NCBI GenBank assembly: GCA_019722365.1
Contig: JADFUC010000709.1
Coordinates: forward strand, 992,001 to 1,056,000
Reading direction: 5' to 3'
Source: Lithospermum erythrorhizon
Lineage: Eukaryota; Streptophyta; Magnoliopsida; Boraginales; Boraginaceae
Length of the DNA: 64,000 nucleotides
A program made the translations under genes and the position numbers. This document shows, one piece after another, positions 12,196 through 28,000 of this stretch. A model generated the notes under the pieces. That model had not been told where the DNA came from. It saw only the letters and a list, made by a program, of their open reading frames with translations, and ran no database searches. How positions within the stretch are numbered: the first letter of the stretch is position 1; every line of letters starts with the position of its first letter.

Positions 12196-14979
12196 CACTT
12201 TATTAGGACTCATTAATTTGTTACTGTTTAAACAACAATGTGGGGAACCTCCCTTTCACTAAATTAGATTCAGTACAACCTTTAACAAATTAACTGCTTT
12301 CCTGTGTCAAGTAAGATGGATTTTTTTCCTAATTCCGAATTCAAATTAATTGACACCCTGTTTTTCTATAGATGGTGCAGTCTGCTTGCAACTAATTTTA
12401 CTTGAGCAATACTAACTTGCAAACTTTATGATTACTTAACAATTTGAGATTGTATTACCTCAATTATTGGATTGGTATTCATGCATGGGCCAAAATTATT
12501 AGGAAACATATGACCTATCAAGGGCCATGATCAAAGAGGTCTTTGGACGGAGAAGATCAATCATACGTAGTAATATACAGTATATGGCAAATAATGAATT
12601 TATGGAATAAAGATGGACAACAAAATATTTTTCATCAGTATTGGGACACATTATTTAAAAAATTGAATATTTCGATTGAGATTTTGGGTGTTTTGATTCT
12701 GATTGGGATATTTCGGTTTGAAATTTAGGTATTTTTGTCATATACTGAAATTTTGGGGTATTTTATGGGATTAGGGGTCCAGTTCCATTCTAGTATCGAC
12801 CAAAAAAATTTACCCAGGATCCAACCCACTAATTTTACAAGATGAGTATTGCCTTATTTGATTTTTTCTGACCGGTTTCCAATTCTCTCGATCCAATAAT
12901 AATGTTATCCTAGACTAGTCTATGAACTAGGATGATTTTTCGCAATTGACTAGTCCATGCATCTTCAAGCGTCACAGTTCTTTTTTTTTTTCTTCAAGCG
13001 TCACAGTTATTCTTTGAATCAATAACAAATGTTAACATTTATATTTCCTTCTTTCTTGAGGTTAATATTACTATATTCTTGAAGATAAGACTATTTCGGA
13101 GTATATCTGACTATAGGATGGTCCGATTTCCAAACATATTAATACTGGGAGCAGAGCCAACCCAAAATTGTATCTGATACCTTATTCGACCACACATTTA
13201 CTGCTTATCAAAATGTCTATCTTCTTCGTCCTTACCTATGAATGCTCCACCGCCTGGACGTAAAAATTTTGATGTATCCTGAAATTGTATGAAATTTAAT
13301 TAATTGATATTTGAAAGTGTATCAAATAAGCGTTTTATTGAAGAAAGAAACATAAATATACTAGTTGAATTCAATTATTTTCCCAATAAATTAAACCCAA
13401 ATAATTGATTCAATTTCAATTCAATTTAATTAAACAACAACTGAATATAATCAAAGCTTTCGCATCAATTTAATCAATACCGGTTAGGATGTAAAGCATT
13501 ATGAGCTACATTCTTTCTGTTTAACGACCATATGTTATATCTCCCTAATGTAATAATATGTTGCCTCTAATTCAAAGAATATTGTCATCATAAGTGAAAG
13601 TGATGACGAAGAATATTGTCAAAGGAGTAATTGTTTATATCACAATAAATTGATAATGTTGTTTCCATCAACTTGATTTGCCCCTACAAAATTACTGTAA
13701 TCACAAGGTTAAGTATGACTGTTTCAAAGAAGGGGCATATCCTATAAAAAGAACCTTGAACTGTGGGCAACATGGATGAACAATATCAAGGCCTTCATTT
13801 TATCATTTATGGATGAAGCCAACCACAAATATATTGCTGATGCAAAAGAATATATTATGGTTCACCAATAATAAAATTGTGAGTACATACTCATCACCAA
13901 GAAATATATAGGATACTCATTTTCTGTTATCCATATGTTTGCCTGAGGATAAGATATCATCACCCTCCACTATGTAAGCTTCACAGGTCACTTAGCTTCT
14001 AGAAAACAAAGCCTGTGTGATGGGGTAATTAATTCAATCACAAATCGCTTTTGTGGCGGGAAAATATGTTAGTTTATGTATTATTCTTCATTAAATTAAA
14101 TTGTTACAAACATGTCATAAAAAATAAATTTCGTTAGGTCTAAAAATATCACAAACCTGTCACAAATAATATAGGGCTAATATTTAGTTTAAATATTTAT
14201 TTATGTTAACCCGTCACAAGTTTTTGTGACTCTACTTCTCAACCCTTTCACTTAATCAAACAAACATTTAAGATTTGACCTTAATAATAATAATCCATAT
14301 ATAATACATTTTCTTCAGACAAAAAAAGATTAAAGGCATGGTTTTCCCAAACAAAATCCATCTAATAAACAAAATAAAATAATATGTAATAATAATCCAT
14401 ATATACAATTTCTTTATTAAATTTTTTGTGTTTTTATAATAAATAATATTAAAATAGATGTTTAGATGTATGTTTAAAATATGATCATACGGTGTACTCT
14501 TAAAAATAGATAAAATATATATGTGATATAAATAACAGGTTTATTTAGTGATTCGGGGCCAATAAGACGAGCATTATTGCAGCCTTTATACTCTCTTAGT
14601 CTTGGCATTCTTCCTTTTGTATCGCCATAAATCTTTCACTATCGTATTCTTTAAAGGTGAGTGCTATTTGATTCACGGCTAGTAGTCTTAACTCCATCCA
14701 AACAAGTTAACTTTAAAATCGGGTAGTACGATCGACTTGGTCGTGGCCTGGAGTACAGACTCATCGAGGACCTCGACACCGTTGACCTTATGGAGTCAAA
14801 GTTGCTATGAGCCCAGGGTGTGTAGGTACAGCTTGCTTTTGGTAAAGGCCGGAGGCAACTGACCATAATTTCCCCTATATGAGTTTTCATCTGAAGAAGT
14901 ATTATGCCTGGCTAAATAAAGTAAATAATGCAAAAAAGTACTGCACTTATATAATTATCGTTTGCACACAACAAATCAG
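12196..14979. other. Intergenic DNA, no gene recognised
   Basis: AT-rich sequence. It holds a short duplication, TCTTCAAGCGTCACAGTT, at about 12967-13008, and subterminal-repeat-like TTTGTGAC / GTCACAA words near 14040-14230 that hint at an old DNA transposon. Around 14540-14890 is a GC-richer patch whose plus frame reads LGRGLEYRLIEDLDTVDLM between stops. That may be a gene fragment, but I cannot identify it. Confidence 0.35.
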
Positions 14980-15141
14980 ATGAGTTCTTATTATCAAAGT
15001 TTTCAACATCACTACCAACATTCAATGGTGGAAGTCATTCATGTTGAGAGGTTCTATTATTGGTTATTATGGTTTTCTCCTCAAGGTCATCAGCACTACC
15101 ATCATTTTGGAGCTTTGAGACCACCACATCCCCAATGGTAA
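14980..15141 (+). CDS. Small His/Tyr-rich ORF, hypothetical
   Basis: ATG at 14980 opens a 53-aa frame closed by TAA at 15139-15141. The protein is rich in His, Tyr, Trp and Gln: it begins MSSYYQSFQHHYQHSMVE, has an aromatic stretch FYYWLLWF near residues 25-32 and ends GALRPPHPQW. The biased, coherent composition differs from random AT-rich sequence, and the preceding region is not repeat-derived. I do not recognise a family, see no splice signals and cannot exclude chance or the remnant of a larger gene. Confidence 0.3.
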   Translation: MSSYYQSFQHHYQHSMVEVIHVERFYYWLLWFSPQGHQHYHHFGALRPPHPQW

Positions 15142-15299
15142 TAGTTGTGGTAAGCAGAAGCAGAAGTTATTTGTGAATGGTCTCTGGTGTCATAATTTTA
15201 AGATAAATCAAAGGCTCAAAGCAATATTGATCAATACTATTTTGAATTTCTTTTGGTCCGATTTATTAGGTGATTAAGGAAGGTATTAAACAAGATGTT

Positions 15300-15490
15300 C
15301 GTGTTTGACATTGGACGCAATTGATGGCAAGGTCGAATATGGATACAAGTAACCTCCTACGAATAGTTCAATGGTATGGATAGCGTAGGAGAGTTTTAAC
15401 CTTTTGAATATGAATACAACGAAGTTTCTTCATGTTTGATATTGGACGCAATCAATGAAAAGGTCGAATATAAATACAACAAAGTTTCCT
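15300..15490. repeat. Two copies of a ~57-bp repeat, 132 bp apart
   Basis: 15301-15357 and 15433-15490 share TTGA(C/T)ATTGGACGCAAT and AAGGTCGAATAT(G/A) followed by ATACAA. This is an imperfect direct repeat in otherwise unannotated DNA upstream of the NEK 3' end. Confidence 0.7.
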
Positions 15491-15868
15491 CGTATTATCA
15501 AGATCGTTATGTTGTTTAAGGGGCCACCTATATATTTATTATTTCCAGTTAATTTATCGACCATTTTTTGTCACTCTCATGCATGTACTACTACTTGTCT
15601 TAATGTCAATTTTGGATTTATAGTTGAGATCTTCATAAAAATTGCTATAGTTGTTTTAACTTAATGGCAGGAAGGAATAAGTTCCAGAGTTTTTGAAAGT
15701 TATTTTTACTAATGAACGAGAGAATTGTATCATGAACGAGGAAAATAATCCAGATCTAGTCTAGGGTACAATCTAACATTAGTAGTTTCTATGCCTCTTG
15801 GTTAGAAGCTAATGTCCTCCAAAAAGTAACCAGACAAATAAATATACATGCATATTAGAAGTATATTG

Positions 15869-20760
<4,892 letters not shown>

Positions 20761-21469
20761 TTAATGTAATCCGTTCCTTTCAAATAGCTTCAACTTAGAA
20801 CTGTTTCACCGTTTCAGCATTAATACAAAGCAAGAAATAACATTCTTAAAGGCCAAATTCATATAAAACTAATCAGAAAAGGAAACATTCAAAAAGATAA
20901 AGCATTTCATGTTGAATAGTTATAATCGTTTAAAACAAACAATTATCCATGAAAAGATACTCAACTGAAATCACTTATCCTGCAAACAAGGCATCTGCAT
21001 GCACTAAAATACTGCTAAATTATCAACATGGAAACGCAGAAGCAACAATGTCCATGCTCGATCAAAATGCCTTAATTTTTCGCAATAAATTTGCACAAAC
21101 GGTTTCGTGAATCAGATCTTATATCAGCATATAATTTCATACGTATTTCCACATCTCGAAACACTTTCAACATTTCGTTCTAACTAAACTTTCCAGAGCC
21201 TAATGAATACAATTGATGTCCATCACTTTCGGTTGGTGACTACATTATCTCATTGTATCAATACTTTAAACTAATATTAAAAATTTGAAAATAAAAATAA
21301 AATAATAACTAATAAATAAAATAACAGCTCAACAACAAAAAATGAATTAATCAATTCTTCCTAAATTATAAGCATTTACTAATAAAAACAAAAGAACAGC
21401 TATAACATTTTCAACATTAAAAGTCAAACATTTTCACAATTTGCCGACACCAAGTAAATGCAATCGAAT

Positions 21470-21826
21470 ATCACAATTAACACAAAAAAATCACCCAATA
21501 ATCCAAAAATCCAAACACACACACACAATAAACAAATCATTTAAAACAATTAATTAAAACTGCAAATGCGACAACATTAATCCAATAAAAAATCACAATT
21601 AACACAAAAAATTCACACAATAATCCAAAAACTCCAAATAAACACATACAATATTCAAACAATTCAAAACAACTAACTAAAACAGCAAATGCAACAACAT
21701 TAATAAAATAAAAAATCACAATTAACTCAAAAAATTGACACAATAATCCAAAAATTCCAAATAAACACAAAAAAAAATCCAAATCATTCAAAAAAACTAA
21801 GTAGAACAACAAATGCATCAACATTT
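21470..21826. repeat. 122-bp minisatellite, about 2.9 copies
   Basis: Copies start at 21470, 21592 and 21715 with ATCACAATTAACACAAAAAA and each contains CAATAATCCAAAAA and GCAAATGC(G/A)(A/T)CAACATT. The array lies between the NEK start codon and its presumed 5' leader, so probably in a leader intron. The long minus-strand ORF over it is an artefact of the repeat. Confidence 0.85.
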
Positions 21827-21928
21827 TGAGGAAAAATGAGTCAATTAAAGCCAAATCTAGGAAGAAAAAAATGTGAAAATTAACCTTAACTGAAGCAACA
21901 AATGATGAAGTGCGTTGACTAGCGTTGA

Positions 21929-22033
21929 CTATAAAAAGCATAAAACGGCGCCGTTTGAAGTTAGTGAGAGTGAAGTTTCCTCAGTAAGTAGAGAGAAGAA
22001 GGAGGAAGCTGCTTCAGCTTCTGCTGCTTCCAT
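21929..22033 (-). other. Candidate upstream ORF in the NEK leader
   Basis: In the presumed 5' leader of NEK an ATG at 22033 opens a 34-aa frame, MEAAEAEAASSFFSLLTEET and so on, closed by TAG at 21929-21931. A TATA-like AT block (CATATAATATATTA on the minus strand) lies just upstream, around 22045-22060. Whether the ORF is in the mRNA depends on the true transcription start, which I cannot see. Confidence 0.3.
21943..21956. promoter_or_regulatory. Perfect 14-bp palindrome AAACGGCGCCGTTT
   Basis: A GC-core palindrome flanked by AT-rich DNA in the NEK leader/promoter. On the lower-coordinate side two GTTGACT copies (TTGAC W-box core) lie at about 21914-21930. This is a possible transcription factor site; function is inferred only from symmetry and position. 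Confidence 0.35.
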
Positions 22034-25000
22034 TATTAGTTTCACTCTCTAATATATTATATGGATAAAATATATATTCCTTTCGTCCCAAAAAGATTGT
22101 CCAATTTGTTTTCGCAATCAAAATTATTAAATTTTATTCCGTGTGAATTTAATTTTTATTCATTAATGATATGAACTACTCCGTATATTACAGGTATGTT
22201 TAATTGGCAAATACTCTTTAGTTTTTCTTTCGTTGTTGTTTAGCCGTTTAATACGTAGATTAATAAAAAAATAAAATAGTTAAAAAATGGGTGAAAATAT
22301 AGAATGTGATTTATTTGAAATAATAATTTGGTTGGTTGTTTATTTTTAAGAAAAAAATGTATCCAAAAGCTACGTTTAAAAATCTTATTTATTATGTTAA
22401 AATAGCAAGTATAAAAAAATAATACTTTTTTTATATAACATGATATAAAAAAATGAAGAGAGGAAAAGTATGGCATCTAAGTTTTACTATGGAGAAATTA
22501 ATTAGATAAAAAGTGGTTAGCGTTAAGAAGACAAAAGTAAATGATTTGGGAAATCAAAGTTTAGCAATTTTGTAATGAGGCTACTAGTTAATGCAGATCG
22601 GCAATTTATTTTTATGGGTAATGTAGATAAGTAACATTGGATAACATTTATGATCAAATTTTCATAACATTTGCTTATATTTTGGCAAAGTTAACACTGC
22701 TAAGTACTACGTACGGAGTAGTATGGAACTATCGGACTATTTATACTCCTTAGGATATTACAGTTATTTATTTCTTTGTAATTTTTGGATTATGAGTATT
22801 TGGTAAAAATGTGGTAGATTATTGTGACATTTATTATGACCTTTCTCTGCAGCGTGGTTTGGCTCCTTCTAAAAACAAATTTATATATAATTCGAACATT
22901 ATTAAAATTAGTTAAGATTTGATTTGTTTTAAATTAATTTAATCGTGAGAGCCCAAAAATCTTACATCTATTAGGAAATAAAATAATTGTGCCCCTAAAT
23001 TAAAAGTGAGATTTTTTTCCTATGCAAATAACTATATATTTTAGTAATGTAGCTGAGTGAGTTATAATACTTCCTATGTTCCCTTTTAGTTTTATTTATA
23101 GTCATTTGTATATAAATTAAAAATAAATAAAAAAGAGTTAAAAAGTTCATTGAAAATATAAATTGTCAATTAATTGAAATTATATAATTGATTGGTTGAT
23201 AATTAAATATAGTAGTCAAAAGAATACATTGAAAATATAAATATAATTTTTATCTTAAAAGATAAATATTTTGAAATAAAAAATTAAAGTTAAAAAGATA
23301 AGTAAAAAGAAATTGATGGAGTATTAGTTTAGTGCTAAGCTAAAAGGTTCCATGTGGGATTTTTGTACCATATGGTTAGTCGTTTTCTAGATTTTTTTTG
23401 GAAGTCTATGAAAGGCTTGTTCGGTAGGTTGAGTGTAATTGATTAGTGTATCCAAGCATTTTTAATATTTTCTACAGATTATATGTCTATATCAAACAAG
23501 TTATAATACTATATTAACGTATTATGAGGAAAAATCGCAAGACTACCATCTTCATAGATAAATATTGTGTTTATTTTCTCCATACATTTATTCTATTTTC
23601 GAACAAAAATATCCACAACATCGTTGGTTACTTATATTTAAATAGATATTTGTTTCATATGAAATCAATATTAGCTTCTTCTTTCTTAATATAAATATTG
23701 TGTAGATATTTGTTAGATATAAGTATTAGATAGTTTTTAATGAAAGATTGTTTTTATTAAATTTATTGTATTCTTGGCAATTTCACGAGTACATAATAAT
23801 ATATAGAGGTAGAACGTGGGACACTCCCAAGTCCCATCCTCTATGTTGTGTGGTCCAGCTGCTCAGTCACGAGCCAATTTATTTATCTTTCATTTTGTTT
23901 TCACTTAACATGGTATAAAATGCATATCCATCTAAATTTGTTTCTCTAATTCATGATGATGATCAATACGGAGTAGTATTTCTCACTTTATCTGTAATAT
24001 CGAATCCATAATATTTGATAAAATCTCGAATCCATAATATTTTGATTAGAGGTGAAATGTTATTTCTACATAATAGTCCTTACAATAAAATCAAGTCAAC
24101 AACTTCACCACCTTCTATACTATTTTTTTCAAAGAGAGGCGAGTGCAAATAAGTTAACACATTTGATTCAAGCAAGCTCATGGAATGAGGGTTATCCTAG
24201 AAATTAGTGAATATAATTTGGAAATTTACATTCCTATACTAAAAATTGTTGACAAAATAATCGTCAACAAATCTCAATCTAACTGGTAACAAACTTTGCA
24301 CTCTAATACTGACTAGTTGGCAATTCTGAGCTCGTCGGTAGGGGGGCTCACTACAATACCACATATTGATATTGTGTTCAGTTGACCCCAAATAGAAACA
24401 AATCATGTAACAACCGACCAGTGCCACTAGTTTTGATATTCTTACAAGTGTAGTTTTGTTTATTTTGCTATTGATGTGAGTTTGTAGTTGGTGTTGCATG
24501 GGATTTTATCGACATATGACGGCATGAAAGAATAACGTCAAGCTGTAATAATTATATGATACTGCGAATTAAGTTTGATTCAAATCAAAACTATCAAATT
24601 AGTATTTACTGTCTTCAATTCTTTTAATCAATGTTTCTAATTTTTAAGATGAAACTTGACAATGAATAACTTATCTGAGTCATGTATCCATAAGAGTTGA
24701 TTGTAGACCTCAATAGTGATGCTCTAAAACCCCGATGATGATGACAGATGTTCAGGCTTCAATTCCTGAGCCTTATCAGATACAATAGTTTGAGTATCGT
24801 CATTTGGAAATTTCCCGAATATCTAATCATAGGTTCTTCTCTCCATTGGTTCATCAGGTGGTGGTTTAGGGCATTCGGGTGGTATACAATGATGCAAACC
24901 CTTGCTGATCAAAATGTGACCAGCTTTTACCAAATAATTAAGTCTTTCCCATCAGCCATTTAAAGACTTGTGGAACGCAACCTGCAGATGATGCGGAAGC

Positions 25001-25084
25001 AGTAAGAACAGCTGTGTGTGTTGCTATTAGAACTTCTGAAACAGCTCTCTCTTGGACAACTACAAAAGAATAACCAGATAATAT
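22034..25084. other. Intergenic DNA between NEK and PUS7
   Basis: It contains the NEK promoter, a MITE end at about 22078 (TCGTCCCAAAAAGATTGTCC), a complete MITE at 23070-23321 and the 3' flank of PUS7. The ORF at 24239-24499 (-) has no recognisable similarity and no coding context. Confidence 0.45.
23070..23321. mobile_element. Degenerate Stowaway-like MITE
   Basis: A 252-bp AT-rich segment between TA dinucleotides. The left end is CTTCCTATGTTCCCTTTTAG and the reverse complement of the right end is CTCCATCAATTTCTTTTTAC, diverged but matching Stowaway ends. No ORF. Confidence 0.55.
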
Positions 25085-28000
25085 TCACTTAATAGAGTAT
25101 TCACATACCGATGTTGACGACTTCAGCAGCTCTCTGATAGCCATTGTTGCATAAGAAGAAGTTGGCAAGATAAAGCTCAATTTGAGGGCTATTTGCTCCT
25201 CAGCGATATTAATATCATTCATCGAGTTCTTGGTTTCTACTGTTTCAGTTACACTTTCGACCTTGTTATTCTCCGCCAATGGCTGAATAACATTCTCAGA
25301 GTTACCTGATTGAAACTCACCATTAACTGTGATTGTTTCGCCCTTATTTCCATTTAACGGATCACCCTTGTTCGTCACAGTACATGGTATAGAGGTGCCA
25401 ATTCTGTCCAAATCTGTTTCTGCCAGAGGTATATTCCCGTCTGTATACTTGAGCAGTTCCCTGTAAAAATAAAAATAAAAATATTCTTTTGGCTGAAACG
25501 ATAGTGCAAATCTAAGAATTAGCAAGTTCAATGGAGCCAAATAGATGAAGCATGGATACCATTTGAAATCCTTTGGTTTCTGAAACACCCGCCTGTAACC
25601 CCCGGTCAAGTTTGTGATTGAGAACTCCCTAAAAGTGAAGAGAAATCAATGAAGAGATGATGCAATAGAAATATAATAAGGAAACAATAAAAAAAAAAGG
25701 CAACAAAAAAGACTGCTATATTGGATCACAAGGGTGTGACACCATGCTATTTGGATCACAGTGCTCTGAAGTAATTATTAAATTAGATTTCAAAATAATT
25801 TAGCTCACTTTACTCCATGGACACTCTCCATCAAATTGATACCATCCTGCACAAACAATATTTAATTAGGATGGGAACACAAACAAAATAAATAACAATT
25901 GAAGGAATGCTTTTTTACATGTTCAAACCAAGACTAAAACAAAAGCCGCAAATAGCATGCAAGACTGATAAATGGCGATAAATTATTATTGTGCAACCAT
26001 GAACTATTATGGTGTCACAATCTCAATACATTTTATAGAGTAGACTATCACAGAATCAGTCTCATTCAGCAGCAAAACCATTTTAACTGAGTTGCCTTCT
26101 AAATTCTTTATTTGAATTCAACAGACAAATCAAACATTCACCACAATGAATCAGGATGCTCTAGGCCAAACTACTATCCCATATTATGATATAAATTGAA
26201 AATATTAAATCAGAACCTCAATAAATTAGGACGTTCTATGGACAAACCTTTTTTGCCATGTCATGATATAAATTGCCAATAGAATTTGATGGGTAAATGA
26301 CCCTTGAACTGCAATTCCAATATACACACAAGTCAAGCATAAAGTTGGCTTAACCAGTGCACAAGCATGCAAACTTTTCGCTTTCCACTCACCCAGGCAA
26401 AGGAAGGACAACATCCTCAATCGTATAAACCCCAGCTGTCAAATCTTCCTCATCTACAACCTGTTAAAATCTCAACACTTTTAAGCCATTGAATTCAAGG
26501 ATTAATAAAAAACAAAAGATAACATGTGCCACTGCCACAGCTAATTGCCTTCTAGACAAATGCTGTTTTCACAAGCTTATTTTGGTCAACATTTAATAGA
26601 GCTGTTCCATCAAATTGTGAAACTAATGTGACACTAAGTAACCATTTGGGTTAAATGAAAACCCAATTGTTTCCATAATGAAAGTAGAGCATATATTTTT
26701 CCAATATAGAATTGTGGTAAACTTACAATAATCAAGAAACAGGAAACCATCTATTCACAAACCTTTACTGAAGAATTCTTGACCTCCCAAAGATCAGCTT
26801 CAGAGACATTATCATATGTATCTTTAGTTGCAAGATCTTCCTCTTCAACAGAATCTGGTATTGATAGTTTCCCAGTGCACTGTTCCTTGCAATACACCAA
26901 ATCCCCCGAAACTACCCGAGCATGACCTGGTAAAAGCAGGTAACAAACAAGAGGCATGGTCAAGCAAAATACGTTGGTTAATCTCAGAAAAGATAAATCC
27001 AGTTTGATATTTGCATGTCATTTGATAGTCATTAAAGGTCTAAACCAAGAGGCACACATAATAAGAAGACCAAGCATAATAAATAAGAAAAATAATACCA
27101 TATGTTTGCACTCTAAGGCTTGCAGTATGGTTCCACAAGTAGCTCTGGTAACTGTGAACATACCTGCATCATGGAATTTTATAACCAAAAAATAAATAAA
27201 AAGAACATTTATCAGAACTACCAGCACCCACTGTGACAAGAATCACACAAAATACATGTAATTATAACCATCTGTCCTACTCTCCTCCCTCGTCATTTGT
27301 TGTTTATCACGTCTTAAAAAAAGATAGAGCAGAATTCGTTCAAAATTTGTTCTGCCCCTGAAATACAAGACCAATGGTTAACACCAAAACATTCCAGGAA
27401 TCTGAAGTGTTGGAGAACACCAGTGGCAACGGAACAAATCTCTGGAGAGGCCAAGTAGAGAAAAATGAGAATAGATTGGCATATATATATTTGAAACATT
27501 TTCATTATGCCTAACAAAGAATATTCAGAAATGGAAGATGTGAAACAAAAGTGACAAGGGATTTTGGACTTGAATGCATCTGATTGTCAGTTTCTGATAC
27601 TGTGGGGTTCAAGGTATGAGAAATCCAACTAAAAGCAGTAAGCAGCTTGAAGAGTCCAATATACTAAAAGTCTTGCTACAGTTATCACTCACATCATTCT
27701 AAGAGTTCTGGGTATAGCCTGCAAAGCCTGTAGATAGTTTTCCGGATATTTTCTTAAACACTGCAACTGTATGATCCAAAAGTTAAAATATTAGTCATTC
27801 GGACCAACATGGCTAGATTCGCATCTGTAAACAAGATTGAGTAAAGAGTAATATTGCTAACTGAAGCTTACAATAGCTCTTTCAGCAACCATATATCTTG
27901 GCAACTGCTTCAGTGTCCTTTCGATATCTCTACTCTCTTTATATAATTCTCTTACCCTTGTTATTTCATCTTTATGTATTCATTCACGCTAAGGAAATAA

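Noticed and set aside
21537..21941. 134-aa minus ORF rich in Phe/Leu
   Set aside because: It is produced by the 122-bp minisatellite; the repeated hydrophobic blocks follow the repeat period.
24239..24499. 86-aa minus ORF as a gene
   Set aside because: No recognisable motif, no splice context and AT-rich flanks; likely chance or old transposon sequence.
25060..25108. A last PUS7 intron giving the ending LSKRELFQKF
   Set aside because: The intron would be only 49 nt, below the usual plant minimum; the read-through stop at 25085 is simpler.
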